From assembly GCF_005889725.1 (NCBI RefSeq), contig NZ_VCKX01000132.1:1-32397 (forward strand): a stretch of 32,397 nt of DNA. The letters are read 5' to 3'. Source of the DNA: Nonomuraea zeae (lineage in GTDB: Bacteria > Actinomycetota > Actinomycetes > Streptosporangiales > Streptosporangiaceae). The number at the start of each line of letters is the position of its first letter. Position 1 is the stretch's first letter. The notes below the pieces were generated by a model. It saw only the letters and a list, made by a program, of their open reading frames with translations. It ran no database searches and had not been told where the DNA came from. Positions 14,174-22,384 of this stretch are shown here, in pieces. The position numbers and the translations under genes were made by a program.

Positions 14174-15883
14174 GTGACAGATCGCATCGAGGTAGCCGCC
14201 ACTGAGCTGCGACCCCTGCTCGAAGAGTTCATCATGTGGGCGCGTGTGAACGCGCCCGGAAGCGACCCCGAGCTCGTGGGGCCCGCCGCTCTGTGGCACC
14301 GTCTCGCCTTCTCGCAGGACCTCGGCACGTGGAAGCGCGCCGACCTGCGTAACCTGCTGCTCGACCGGATGCCCAAGGTCGTGGAGGATCCCGACGCCGC
14401 CGCGGACGGGATGCTCCCGGCCGTGGACGCGTACCTGACGTTCCTCTCGCAGACCGGCAGGCTGGCCGAGGGCTCGGACTCCCTCGCCGATCTGCAGGCC
14501 GAGCTCGACGACGTCGAAGACGAGTTCGTCGATCTCATGGAGGACCTGCTGGAGGACTCCGAAGGCGACGATGACGATGAGGAGGCAGGCGACCTCGGCG
14601 ATTTCGAGCCGTTCGCGGACGAGCTGGCCGAGCTCGACACGATCAGGCTGCGGCCCGACTCGGAGCTGGCCGCGGCCGCCCGCGCGGTGCCGCTGGTCGC
14701 CAAGGCCCGCGATCTGGCCCTGTGGGTCGGCTCCGGCCGCCGGGTGGGCGAGGACACCCTGCTCACCGACGCCGAGGTCGAGGAGGCTCTGGTCGCCGTC
14801 GGGCTGCCCAGGCCGGAGACCGACGGCCCGGTCGCCGAGGCCGTCCCGCAGCTCTGGAACGTCTGGAACCTGGCCGTCGACCTGGAGTTCCTCGAACCGG
14901 GCGACGCCAACACCGTGGCCGTGCAGGACGACACGTCCGAGTGGCCGTTCGACGACGACGAGGACGTGCTCGACGCCTGGATGCTCGGGCTGCACTCGGT
15001 CGACTACGGCGACCCCGAGCTGGCCGACGACGACCTCACGATGGCCCTCGCGGGGCTGACCCGCGGCGTCCTCGTGCGCCTGTTGCTGGGCGGCGGCTCG
15101 CGCGACATCGACGAGCTGGCGCAGGAGCTGGCCGAGGCCGCCGCCGACCTCGACGAGCTGGGCTCCGACGCGTGGGAGGCGGCGGGCGACCCGCTGGCCT
15201 CCGCGATCGACTGGCTGACCGGCTACGGCATGGTCGAGACCGACGGCCGGACCCTCAGCCTCACGCCGCTCGGCACCGAGGGCGTGGTCCACCTGGTGGA
15301 CGACGCCGACATCGAGGTGGACGCCAGGCCCGCGATCGAGTCGATGAGCGCCCACGAGCTGCTTGCGCTCAGCGCCGAGCTGCCGGAGGACGAGGCCGAC
15401 GCCGAGTTCGCGGCCTGGATGCGGCTGCGCGAGCCGGAGAAGGCGGCGGAGGAGCTGCTGGAGGCGGCCGCCGAAGACGAGAGCGACGCGCTGATCAGGG
15501 TGCAGGCGGCCAGCGTGGTCGGCACGCTGGGGCAGGCGGCGATCCCGGCCTGGCAGGCGGCGCTCAAACAGCCGTCCCTGCGGCCCTACGCGGCCACGCA
15601 CCTGAGCCAGCTGGAGATCGAGGGAGCGCCCGAGCCCACCCAGGACGACACCCACTGGCTGATCCTGGACATGTGGACGATCTCGGCCGGGCTGGGTCGG
15701 TCGGAGTTCGTGAGCAGCCTTCAGGACATCGGGCCCGACATGGTCAACAGCCTGCTGGAGGTGATCTGGAAGATCCCGCACGCGCATGTGGAGGAGCTGC
15801 TGGATCTGATCTCGCAGGTGCACCCGGACAAGCAGGTGGGCAAGGCGGCGCGGCGCGCGCTCTTCAAGGCCCGCTCGGCGTGA
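14174..15883 (+). CDS. Large acidic protein of unknown function
   Basis: 569 aa; I do not recognise the family. It is strongly acidic, with a run around EGDDDDEEAGDLGDFE (130-145) and many Asp/Glu elsewhere. There is no signal peptide or membrane segment. The N-terminal part (1-100) is helical. Residues about 340-375 look like a winged-helix unit (SAIDWLTGYGMVETDGRTLSLTPLG has the helix-wing pattern). Residues about 405-480 resemble HEAT-like helical repeats (RVQAASVVGTLGQAAIPAWQAALKQ). The C-terminus is basic (KAARRALFKARSA). GTG 14174 follows a -10 box by 6 nt. A strong terminator ends the gene, so it is monocistronic. Confidence 0.85.
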   Translation: MTDRIEVAATELRPLLEEFIMWARVNAPGSDPELVGPAALWHRLAFSQDLGTWKRADLRNLLLDRMPKVVEDPDAAADGMLPAVDAYLTFLSQTGRLAEGSDSLADLQAELDDVEDEFVDLMEDLLEDSEGDDDDEEAGDLGDFEPFADELAELDTIRLRPDSELAAAARAVPLVAKARDLALWVGSGRRVGEDTLLTDAEVEEALVAVGLPRPETDGPVAEAVPQLWNVWNLAVDLEFLEPGDANTVAVQDDTSEWPFDDDEDVLDAWMLGLHSVDYGDPELADDDLTMALAGLTRGVLVRLLLGGGSRDIDELAQELAEAAADLDELGSDAWEAAGDPLASAIDWLTGYGMVETDGRTLSLTPLGTEGVVHLVDDADIEVDARPAIESMSAHELLALSAELPEDEADAEFAAWMRLREPEKAAEELLEAAAEDESDALIRVQAASVVGTLGQAAIPAWQAALKQPSLRPYAATHLSQLEIEGAPEPTQDDTHWLILDMWTISAGLGRSEFVSSLQDIGPDMVNSLLEVIWKIPHAHVEELLDLISQVHPDKQVGKAARRALFKARSA

Positions 15884-15887
15884 TGTC

Positions 15888-15927
15888 CGCGAAAGCCCTC
15901 GCCGGAAGTCCGGCGAGGGCTTTCGCG
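15888..15927 (+). terminator. Strong terminator of the acidic protein gene
   Basis: An 18-bp perfect stem (15888-15905 with 15910-15927) closes on a 4-nt AAGT loop, starting 4 nt after the stop codon. The following sequence is GTCTCTTCG-like, only mildly T-rich. Confidence 0.92.
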
Positions 15928-15953
15928 TCTCTTCGCGCCGGCGATCCGGAAAG

Positions 15954-15989
15954 TTCACCGGGCATCGTCGAGTAAATCCGGCCGGTGAA
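15954..15989. repeat. Inverted repeat in intergenic spacer
   Basis: TTCACCGG (15954-15961) and CCGGTGAA (15982-15989) form an 8-bp perfect inverted repeat around a 20-nt loop. It lies between the terminator at 15888-15927 and the tRNA terminator, and has no clear role. Confidence 0.4.
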
Positions 15990-16026
15990 TCACGGGAACG
16001 TCGTCAACCGCTCGGAAAACGCGAAA

Positions 16027-16052
16027 CGCTCCGGGCTGGAAGCACCGGAGCG
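16027..16052 (-). terminator. tRNA-Glu transcript terminator
   Basis: CGCTCCGG (16027-16034) pairs with CCGGAGCG (16045-16052). Read on the minus strand, the hairpin is followed by TTTCGCGTTTTCC, a proper T-rich tail, 12 nt after the 3' end of the second tRNA-Glu. Confidence 0.8.
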
Positions 16053-16064
16053 GAAGTGAAGACG

Positions 16065-16137
16065 TAGTCCCGACCGGATTCGAACCGGCGCTACCGCCTT
16101 GAGAGGGCGGCGTCCTGGGCCACTAGACGACGGGACC
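16065..16137 (-). tRNA. tRNA-Glu (anticodon CUC), copy 1
   Basis: 73 nt. The acceptor GGTCCCG pairs with CGGGACT, with a G1-U72 pair usual in actinomycete tRNA-Glu. The anticodon stem CCGCC/GGCGG encloses loop CTCTCAA, anticodon CUC. The T arm contains GGTTCGAATCC. CCA is not encoded. Identical to the copy 21 bp upstream and probably on the same primary transcript. Confidence 0.97.
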
Positions 16138-16158
16138 TTCGCGGGCTTGTGACAGTGG

Positions 16159-16231
16159 TAGTCCCGACCGGATTCGAACCGGCGCTACCGCCTTGAGAGG
16201 GCGGCGTCCTGGGCCACTAGACGACGGGACC
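16159..16231 (-). tRNA. tRNA-Glu (anticodon CUC), copy 2
   Basis: Identical in all 73 nt to the copy at 16065-16137. It is the promoter-proximal copy. The 21-bp spacer between the copies is unrelated to the leader, so the duplication covers little more than the mature tRNA. CCA is not encoded. Confidence 0.97.
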
Positions 16232-16249
16232 CTGTCCACAAGCTGCTGT

Positions 16250-16308
16250 GCCGGGGATTTCCCCCGGCGACGCTGGTTACTCTACCGCACCCCGCAGACC
16301 ACAACCAA
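16250..16308 (-). promoter_or_regulatory. tRNA-Glu promoter and leader hairpin
   Basis: Minus strand: -35 TTGGTT (16303-16308), 18-bp spacer, -10 TAGAGT (16279-16284). The leader then folds as GCCGGGG-N5-CCCCGGC (16250-16268) before the first tRNA at 16231. The hairpin may guide processing of the primary transcript, or end read-through from the PH-like gene. Confidence 0.6.
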
Positions 16309-16313
16309 ACCGC

Positions 16314-16895
16314 TTATCCGCCCATCAGATCGGGCCTGTGGCGGCGAACCCAGGCGCCCATCGGGCCGCGTTCCCACAGGGCGTCGAACTCGCCGAGCGG
16401 GATCGCCACCTCGGGGCGGCCCGTGGCCGGGTCCACCGGCGCGCGGGCCAGGCGCTCCCGCATCCAGCCCGGGATGCGGGGCGGCACGGTCCGCTCGCCC
16501 CAGCCGACGAGCCCGGCCGAGGGCAGCGCCTGCACCCGCACCCGTACGCCGCCGGGGCGGCCGAGGCGTCTCGGGTTCGCGAGCCGGGTGTTCACGACGT
16601 CGATCCTGGTGATGTCCGGCCAGCGGAGCCGGACGCGGAAGCCGTACGAGTCGGTGAGCTCGACCCCGTCGGCGGAGAAGCGGACGACGGTGCCCGAGAC
16701 GAGGCGGCGGTGCTTGACCGCGAGGACGGCGAGCATCGCGGCGGTGGCCAGCGCGCCGGTGAGGATGCCGAGCGGGGTGCTGTTGGTGAGGATCGCGCCC
16801 AGGAGGAGGCACGCGACGAAGAGGAGGCCGAGCGGGGCGGCGAACGGTGCGGCGAAGCGCGGGAAACTGCCCGCGCGAATACGAAACTCATCCAT
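16314..16895 (-). CDS. Membrane protein with PH-like (bacterial PH/YdbT-type) domain
   Basis: 193 aa. Two hydrophobic helices near the N-terminus (APFAAPLGLLFVACLLLGAIL about 17-37; LGILTGALATAAMLAVLAV about 42-60) are followed by a soluble part with the strand pattern of bacterial PH domains (GTVVRFSADGVELTDSYGFRVRLRWPDITRIDVV). The C-terminus is rich in Arg and Pro. Such proteins are common in actinomycetes; function is unknown. ATG 16895 was preferred to the start at 16937 because a TAGAGT -10 box (16907-16912) lies 11 nt before it, leaving a leader of only a few nucleotides. It reads toward the tRNA-Glu genes. Confidence 0.85.
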   Translation of the reverse strand: MDEFRIRAGSFPRFAAPFAAPLGLLFVACLLLGAILTNSTPLGILTGALATAAMLAVLAVKHRRLVSGTVVRFSADGVELTDSYGFRVRLRWPDITRIDVVNTRLANPRRLGRPGGVRVRVQALPSAGLVGWGERTVPPRIPGWMRERLARAPVDPATGRPEVAIPLGEFDALWERGPMGAWVRRHRPDLMGG

Positions 16896-17002
16896 AAGTC
16901 GGGCGGACTCTACCCGCACCCACCCGCCGGGCTCCACCGAGGTGGCCGCGAGTGCCCGTCCCTCCAGGCGTACGGCGCGGGCGGCTCGCGGTCCCGGGAT
17001 CG

Positions 17003-17614
17003 TCAGTCGATCAGGCCGCGCCGGTAGGCCTCGCCCACGGCGGCGGCGCGGTCGCGGACGCCGAGCTTGGCGTAGATGTGCAGCAGGTGCGTCTTGACGC
17101 TGGCCTCGCTGATGAACAGGCCGGCCGCCGCTTCCCGGTTGGTCGCTCCCCCGGCCACCAGGCGCAGGACCTCCAGCTCGCGCCTGCTCAGCTGCCCCCT
17201 GGCGGGTTTGCGGAGGTGGTCGGCCAGGCGGGTGGCCACGGCCGGAGCCAGCACGGTCTCGCCCCGGTGGGTGGCGCGGACGGCCCGGACGAGCTCCTCC
17301 GGGGGTGCGTCCTTCAGCAGGTAGCCGCTGGCTCCCGCTTCGAGCGCCGGCAGCACGTCGGTGTCGAACGTGGTGAGCACCAGCACCCTCGGCCCGGTGC
17401 CGCTCAGCTCGCGGATCGCGCTGACGCCGCCCATGCCGGGCATGCGCAGGTCCATCAGGACGATGTCGGGGTGGAGCTCGGCGGCCAGGCGTACGGCCTG
17501 CGCCCCGTCGGCCGCCTCTCCGACGATCTCGAAGTCGGCCTCGCTCCCTAGAGCCGCGCGCAGCCCGTCGCGCACGATGGGGTGATCGTCGGCTATCAGC
17601 AGCCTGAGCCGCAT
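17003..17614 (-). CDS. NarL/LuxR-family response regulator
   Basis: 203 aa. The receiver domain has acidic D9/D10, phospho-acceptor D55 (IVLMDLRMPGMGG), a Thr at 81-82 and K101. The C-terminal LuxR-type helix-turn-helix (about 140-190) reads LSRRELEVLRLVAGGATNREAAAGLFISEASVKTHL. GGGAGGGGGAG precedes ATG 17614. It begins 40 bp after the stop of the sensor kinase, so the pair is one operon and one signalling system. The genes it controls cannot be read from the sequence; the PH-like gene is the next one downstream. Confidence 0.96.
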   Translation of the reverse strand: MRLRLLIADDHPIVRDGLRAALGSEADFEIVGEAADGAQAVRLAAELHPDIVLMDLRMPGMGGVSAIRELSGTGPRVLVLTTFDTDVLPALEAGASGYLLKDAPPEELVRAVRATHRGETVLAPAVATRLADHLRKPARGQLSRRELEVLRLVAGGATNREAAAGLFISEASVKTHLLHIYAKLGVRDRAAAVGEAYRRGLID

Positions 17615-17654
17615 CGCTCCCCCTCCCGCCGGTCGATCGCCTGCCTTCAGGGTC

Positions 17655-18965
17655 TCACCGATCACGTCCGGGGTCGTCGTCCGCGCGTCCGGCCGGCGGA
17701 ATGGCGTCCTCGGCGGCGGGCGCGTCCTCCGCGGGGATGGCGGGGACGGCGGCGGCGATCGCCGTGCCCTGGCCGGGCTCGGACTCGATCGCCAGGGTGC
17801 CTCCCACGCCGCGCACCCGTTGCCGCATGCCGTCCAGGCCGAAGCCGTCAACCGGCCGCTGCGGGGCGAAACCGAGTCCGTCGTCCCGGATGTCGAGGAG
17901 AACGGTTTCGTCCGCGTAGGAGAGAGTGAGGACCGCCCTGGAGGCCTTGGCGTGCTTGGCGACGTTGGCGAGCGACTCCTGCGCGACGCGGAACAGGGTG
18001 GTCTCCACGTCCGGGGCCAGGGCGACGGGGGTGCCGGTGATCTCCACGGTGAGCCGGACACCGGCCGTCTCCGACCATGAGCGGGCCATCCGGCTGACGG
18101 CCTCGGGCAGGCGGGCGTCCTCCAGCGGCTCGGGCCGCAGCGCGCGTACGGATCTGCGGGCCTCCGCCAGGCTCCGGCGGGCGAGCTCGGCGGCCTGGCC
18201 GAGGTGGCGGCGGCGGGCGGTCTCCTGGGACGCCCGGTCGGCGGCGTTGAGCTGGCCGATCAGCGCGACGAGATCCTGCGCGACCGTGTCGTGGATCTCG
18301 CCGGCCATCCGGTGCCGCTCGTCGAGCACGCCTGCCCGCCTGGCCTGGTCGAGGAGCCTGGCGTGCAGGCCGGCGTTCTCGGCCATGGCGGCACGCAGCC
18401 GCTCGACCAGGCGGCGGCGCTTGTCGTGCTCGGCGGAGACGTACCAGCCGGCCACCACCAGGGGCACGGCCACGCCGGCGATCACGGCGAGGAGGGTGGC
18501 CTGGGTGCCCGGGCCGGCCTGGACCGCCACGTTGGCGAGGGCGGTGAGCGTCACGCCCGCCATGATCAGCCGGGCGGGGAGCAGGGCGATGGCGATCGGA
18601 TAGCCGGCCGAGATGAACACGACGAACGCCGTGCTCTTGAGCGCCAGCGCGCCGGCGAGGGCGATGAGGACCACGAAGTGCGCCACGACGAGCGCGCGGT
18701 GGGTGTCGCGGCGCGGGTGCAGCCAGGCGATGGGCGCCAGCCACAGCGCGGCGGCCAGCGCCAGGGCCGGCCACCCGGCGGCGTCCGCCCGCGGGCCCGT
18801 CCCCGCCAGCCAGGCCGGCGCCGGTCCCGCGAGCCGGCGCGCGAGCGTCCACGGGCCGCTGTCCTCGGGCGCGCCCGCGAGCGCCGCCGCGGTCACGGAG
18901 ACGGCGAGCAGTCCGTAGGCGAGCGCCAGGTAGACCCAGCGCTCGCGTCCGTCGAGCCAGCTCAT
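17655..18965 (-). CDS. NarL-type sensor histidine kinase (HisKA_3)
   Basis: 436 aa. The N-terminal half is a membrane sensor with about five or six hydrophobic helices between 10 and 175 and no large extracellular domain. A short coiled-coil (about 180-215) leads to the dimerisation domain with phospho-acceptor H225 in AGEIHDTVAQDL. The ATPase domain has the N box (ESLANVAKHAKA) and DDGLGF/GFGLDGMRQRV. The last 30 residues are a Pro/Asp-rich tail. ATG 18965 fits the predicted N-terminus. TTGCCG upstream with a CAGGGT 7 nt before the ATG could be a promoter, but the spacing is loose. The ligand is unknown. Confidence 0.94.
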   Translation of the reverse strand: MSWLDGRERWVYLALAYGLLAVSVTAAALAGAPEDSGPWTLARRLAGPAPAWLAGTGPRADAAGWPALALAAALWLAPIAWLHPRRDTHRALVVAHFVVLIALAGALALKSTAFVVFISAGYPIAIALLPARLIMAGVTLTALANVAVQAGPGTQATLLAVIAGVAVPLVVAGWYVSAEHDKRRRLVERLRAAMAENAGLHARLLDQARRAGVLDERHRMAGEIHDTVAQDLVALIGQLNAADRASQETARRRHLGQAAELARRSLAEARRSVRALRPEPLEDARLPEAVSRMARSWSETAGVRLTVEITGTPVALAPDVETTLFRVAQESLANVAKHAKASRAVLTLSYADETVLLDIRDDGLGFAPQRPVDGFGLDGMRQRVRGVGGTLAIESEPGQGTAIAAAVPAIPAEDAPAAEDAIPPAGRADDDPGRDR

Positions 18966-19171
18966 GGGTTCCACCCTGACACGTCTCCGCCGGGGGCCGG
19001 CAAAGATCCCCGGGCGGGATGGAGCTCGGTACGGTCCCTCGGGCAAGGCCGGCTGCCGCAGAGGGGACGAGGGCAACAGGGCATCAGCCGATCGGTGGAT
19101 GGTGGGGGTCAGCCGTACGGAGAGCCGGCCGGGCGATGTGGCGGGGCTCTGAGCTGGGCGAGCATCGGGGT

Positions 19172-20098
19172 ATGACCGAAACGACCAGGAGAACGATGTT
19201 CCAGCTCGCCGCCGTGGCCGGCGCCGGCGCCGGCACGGCCTCGACCACCGGCAAGCCCAAGAAGGTGACCACCTACGTCTTCGTGACCGGCTCGAACGGC
19301 GTGGCCGCCGGCGATCCGGGCCTGACCCTGCGCGGCCACCGCACCCTGGGCGTGGAGCTCCCGGGGCACGGCCCCGCCGCGCAGTTCCACCACGCCTACC
19401 AGGCCCCCCAGGACCTGGCGAAGCTGGCCACGATCCCGTCGGCGGTGGCCGGGGTGACGCTGGACGACTACGTCGAGGCCACGGTGGACGTCGTCCGCAA
19501 GGTCTCCGGGTACGGCCCGGTGATCCTGGTGGGCGGCAGCCTGGGCGGCGCGGCGATCACGAAGGCGGCCGACGAGGTGCCCGACCTGATCGACCGGCTG
19601 GTGTACGACACGGCGTTCTGCTGCACGAAGCTGCGCTCCCCGGCCGACTACCTTCAGACGCCCGAAGGACGCGAGAGCCTCGCGCCGGGCCTGGTGGAGG
19701 GCGTCATCGCCGACCCGGCGGTGATCGGGGCGATGCGGATCAACTGGCGGACCAACGACAGGAAGTTCCTGTCGGCGGCCAAGGCGGCGTTCATGGCGGA
19801 GGCGGGCGAGGGCGAGTTCCTGGCCATGCTCAACGGGCTCCTGCCGGACGAGAGCATGCAGGTGTCGGGCGCCGACGCGCGCGGGCGCAAGGAGGCGTGG
19901 GGGCGGGTGCCACGGGTGTACATCAGGCATGCGCGCGACCGGGCGATCCCGCTCGCGCTGCAGGACCGGATGATCAGGGACGCGGACGAGACCACCCCGG
20001 GCAACCGCTTCACGGTGTTCACGGTGGATTCGCCGCACGCGCCGACAATCAAGGCGTACGCCCAGATCAGGGACATCCTTCACGGGCTCGCACAATAA
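19172..20098 (+). CDS. Tat-exported alpha/beta hydrolase
   Basis: 308 aa. The N-terminus MTETTRRTMFQLAAVAGAGAG has the twin-arginine pattern (RR-T-M-F-Q-L) and a hydrophobic stretch. The enzyme core has the nucleophile elbow GGSLGG (121-126, Ser123), a lid or acid region, and a late histidine in DSPHAP. A poorly conserved oxyanion strand YVFVTGSNG begins the fold. Residues 149-151 (FCC) form an unusual vicinal cysteine pair. Similar proteins are annotated as alpha/beta hydrolases or salicylate esterase-like (MES/RsbQ-like) proteins; the substrate is unknown. ATG 19172 was chosen so that the Tat signal is N-terminal; its SD (CGGGG) is weak. It diverges from the kinase gene; the 206 bp between them hold no other gene. 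Confidence 0.85.
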   Translation: MTETTRRTMFQLAAVAGAGAGTASTTGKPKKVTTYVFVTGSNGVAAGDPGLTLRGHRTLGVELPGHGPAAQFHHAYQAPQDLAKLATIPSAVAGVTLDDYVEATVDVVRKVSGYGPVILVGGSLGGAAITKAADEVPDLIDRLVYDTAFCCTKLRSPADYLQTPEGRESLAPGLVEGVIADPAVIGAMRINWRTNDRKFLSAAKAAFMAEAGEGEFLAMLNGLLPDESMQVSGADARGRKEAWGRVPRVYIRHARDRAIPLALQDRMIRDADETTPGNRFTVFTVDSPHAPTIKAYAQIRDILHGLAQ

Positions 20099-20101
20099 AA
20101 C

Positions 20102-20131
20102 AACGGACGTCTCTCGATGGAGACATCCGTT
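20102..20131. terminator. Bidirectional terminator between hydrolase and tRNA-Gln
   Basis: AACGGACGTCTC (20102-20113) pairs with GAGACATCCGTT (20120-20131), 11 of 12 positions, with a TCGATG loop. It lies 3 nt after the hydrolase stop and 5 nt beyond the tRNA-Gln 3' end. Confidence 0.85.
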
Positions 20132-20136
20132 AAATG

Positions 20137-20208
20137 CTGGGGTACCAGGACTCGAACCTAGACTAACTGAACCAGAATCAGTCGTGCTGCCAATTACACC
20201 ATACCCCA
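20137..20208 (-). tRNA. tRNA-Gln (anticodon CUG)
   Basis: 72 nt. The acceptor TGGGGTA pairs with TACCCCA and the discriminator is G. The anticodon stem ACTGA/TCAGT encloses TTCTGGT, anticodon CUG. CCA is not encoded. The U1-A72 pair is typical of tRNA-Gln. In actinomycetes that lack GlnRS, this tRNA is first charged with glutamate by GluRS and then amidated by GatCAB. Confidence 0.97.
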
Positions 20209-20249
20209 TCGCTGCGAACCCCTTGAGGTGCGCGTTGGCGACGTCCGAA

Positions 20250-20279
20250 AGAATAGCCCAGCTCGGGGGGTAAGACCAA
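20250..20279 (-). promoter_or_regulatory. tRNA-Gln promoter
   Basis: Minus strand: -35 TTGGTC (20274-20279), 18-bp spacer, -10 TATTCT (20250-20255). Transcription should start near 20243, about 35 nt before the tRNA. The boxes resemble those of the tRNA-Glu promoter (TTGGTT, 18 bp, TAGAGT). Confidence 0.7.
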
Positions 20280-20373
20280 AACGTTTGGCAGACCGGGTCC
20301 CCGGCCGCCCACAGCACGGGCCCGGCCGTGCCAAGCTGAGGGGGACAAAACACCACGTGGAGGAGCCCGAGCG

Positions 20374-22341
20374 TTGGCCGAGAATCCGTTCTTCGCCCCT
20401 AGCAATCTGCCGTACCAGTTGCCGCCGTTCGCGGACGTACGCGAGGAGCACTACCTGCCCGCGTTCGAGCGCGGCATGGCCGAGCAACTGGCCGAGGTCG
20501 ACGCGATCGCGGGCAGCACAGAGCCGCCGACCTTCGACAACACGATCGCCGCACTCGAGCGATCGGGACAGATCCTCGACCGGACGGCCACGGTCTTCTT
20601 CAGCGTCGCCGCGTCCAACTCCACCGACGGCATCATGGAGATCGAGAAGCAGATCTCTCCCGAGCTGACCAGGCACAGCGACGCGATCCGGCTCAACAGG
20701 GCGCTGTGGGCGCGGATCAAGCAGATCACCACGGCGGACGCCGAGGAGTCCTGGCTGCTGGAGAAATACCGCGACGACTTCATCAGGGCGGGCGCCGACC
20801 TGTCGGAGCCGGACCAGGGCCGGCTGCGCGAGCTCAACGAGGAGCTGTCCAAGCTCTCGACGGAGTTCGCCCAGAGCCTGCTGAAGGCCTCGACCGAGTC
20901 CGCCCTGGTGGTCGAGGACCCCAAGGAGCTCGACGGCTTCGACGAGGCCAAGGTCGAGTCGCTGCGCAAGGACGGCAAATACGTCCTGCCGCTGCTGAAC
21001 TTCACCGCCCAGCCCGGCCTGGCCCAGCTCACCGACCGCGACGTGCGGCGCAGGCTCTACGAGCTGAGCGTCGGCCGGGCACCGGGCAACTTCCAGCTGG
21101 CCGCCAGGATGGCGGCGCTGCGGGCCGAGCGGGCGGCGCTGCTCGGGTTCCCCAGCCACGCCGCCTACTCGGTGGCCGACCAGACCGCCAAGACCGTGGA
21201 GGCGGTCGAGGAGATGCTCGGCCAGCTCGTCGGCCCGGCCGTGCGCAACGCGGGCAAGGAGGCCGAGGCGCTGGCGGAGCAGGCCGGGTTCGAGATCGAG
21301 CCGTGGGACTGGTCCTACTACTCGGAGAAGGTGCGCCAGGCCCGCTACGAGTTCGACGGCGCCGCGATGCGGCCCTACTTCGAGCTCAACCGCGTCTACC
21401 GGGACGGCGTGTTCTTCGCGGCGACCAAGCTGTACGGCGTGACCTTCACCGAGCGGCCCGACCTGGGTGGATATCACCCTGACGTGACGGTGTTCGAGGT
21501 GTTCAACGAGGACGGGAGCCGGCTCGGGCTGTTCGTGCTCGACCCGTACGCGCGGGAGACCAAGCGCGGCGGCGCGTGGATGAACAACCTGGTCGACCAG
21601 TCGTTCCTGTTCGGCCAGCTCCCCGTGGTGATGAACAACCTCAACGTCACCAAGCCCGCCTCGGGCCCGACGCTGCTGACGTACGACGAGGTGAACACGG
21701 CCTTCCACGAGTTCGGGCACGCGCTGCACGGCCTGTTCTCGCAGGTGCGCTTCCCGCGGGTGTCGGGCACCAGCGTGCCGCGTGACTTCGTCGAATACCC
21801 GTCGCAGGTCAACGAGATGTGGGCGACCTGGCCCGAGGTGCTGGCCAACTACGCCAAGCACCACGAGACGGGCGAGCCGATGCCGGTCGAGCTGGTGGAG
21901 AAGCTGACGGCGTCGGAGAAGTTCAACCAGGGCTTCAAGACCGTCGAATATCTGTCCGCCACGCTGCTCGACTGGGCCTGGCACAAGCTCGCGCCCGGGG
22001 AGACGGTGGCCGACGCCGAGGCGTTCGAGTCGGCGGCCCTGGAAGCCGCCCAGATCGCCGTCCCGCAGGTCAGGCCGCGCTACCGGACCAACTACTTCGC
22101 GCACATCTTCGCGGGCGGCTACAGCGCCGGCTACTACTCCTACATCTGGAGCGAGGTGCTCGACGCGGAGAGCGTGGAGTGGTTCAAGGAGAACGGCGGC
22201 CTCACCAGGGCCAACGGCGACCACTTCCGCCAGGAGCTGCTCTCGCGCGGCGGGAGCCTCGACCCGCTGACCGCGTTCCGCAACTTCCGCGGGCGCGAGC
22301 CCAGCATCCAGCCGCTGCTCACCCGCCGCGGCCTCGACTGA
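20374..22341 (+). CDS. M3A-family zinc oligopeptidase (Dcp/OpdA-like)
   Basis: 655 aa, a full-length M3 metallopeptidase. The zinc motif is HEFGH (445-449) and the third ligand is E474 in DFVEYPSQVNEMW, 25 residues on, the M3A spacing. The C-terminal part keeps the YSYIWSEV and FRxxLLSRGGS segments seen in peptidyl-dipeptidase Dcp and oligopeptidase A. No signal peptide, so it is cytosolic and recycles short peptides. The start is TTG 20374, supported by GGAGGAG (20359-20365) 8 nt before it and by the family N-terminus NPFFAPSNLPYQLPPF. A perfect 18-bp hairpin ends the transcript. Confidence 0.96.
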   Translation: MAENPFFAPSNLPYQLPPFADVREEHYLPAFERGMAEQLAEVDAIAGSTEPPTFDNTIAALERSGQILDRTATVFFSVAASNSTDGIMEIEKQISPELTRHSDAIRLNRALWARIKQITTADAEESWLLEKYRDDFIRAGADLSEPDQGRLRELNEELSKLSTEFAQSLLKASTESALVVEDPKELDGFDEAKVESLRKDGKYVLPLLNFTAQPGLAQLTDRDVRRRLYELSVGRAPGNFQLAARMAALRAERAALLGFPSHAAYSVADQTAKTVEAVEEMLGQLVGPAVRNAGKEAEALAEQAGFEIEPWDWSYYSEKVRQARYEFDGAAMRPYFELNRVYRDGVFFAATKLYGVTFTERPDLGGYHPDVTVFEVFNEDGSRLGLFVLDPYARETKRGGAWMNNLVDQSFLFGQLPVVMNNLNVTKPASGPTLLTYDEVNTAFHEFGHALHGLFSQVRFPRVSGTSVPRDFVEYPSQVNEMWATWPEVLANYAKHHETGEPMPVELVEKLTASEKFNQGFKTVEYLSATLLDWAWHKLAPGETVADAEAFESAALEAAQIAVPQVRPRYRTNYFAHIFAGGYSAGYYSYIWSEVLDAESVEWFKENGGLTRANGDHFRQELLSRGGSLDPLTAFRNFRGREPSIQPLLTRRGLD

Positions 22342-22384
22342 TCCGGCGCGGAGGCGCCCGCGGCTGAACCGCCGCGCGAACCGT

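Noticed and set aside
14087..15958. Minus-strand frame over the acidic protein gene
   Set aside because: Mirror of the acidic Glu/Asp codons gives a Leu/Gly/Arg-rich product without motifs; the plus-strand gene has promoter and terminator.
16050..16240. Tandem tRNA-like repeat taken as a possible attachment-site duplication
   Set aside because: The two copies are full, identical functional tRNA-Glu genes with one promoter and terminator, and no integrase or island lies beside them.
19109..20356. Minus-strand frame over the hydrolase and tRNA-Gln
   Set aside because: It reads straight through a tRNA gene and a terminator hairpin, so it is not coding.
20194..22224. 676-codon minus-strand frame over the M3 peptidase
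   Set aside because: Antisense to an intact zinc peptidase and it overlaps the tRNA-Gln 5' end.
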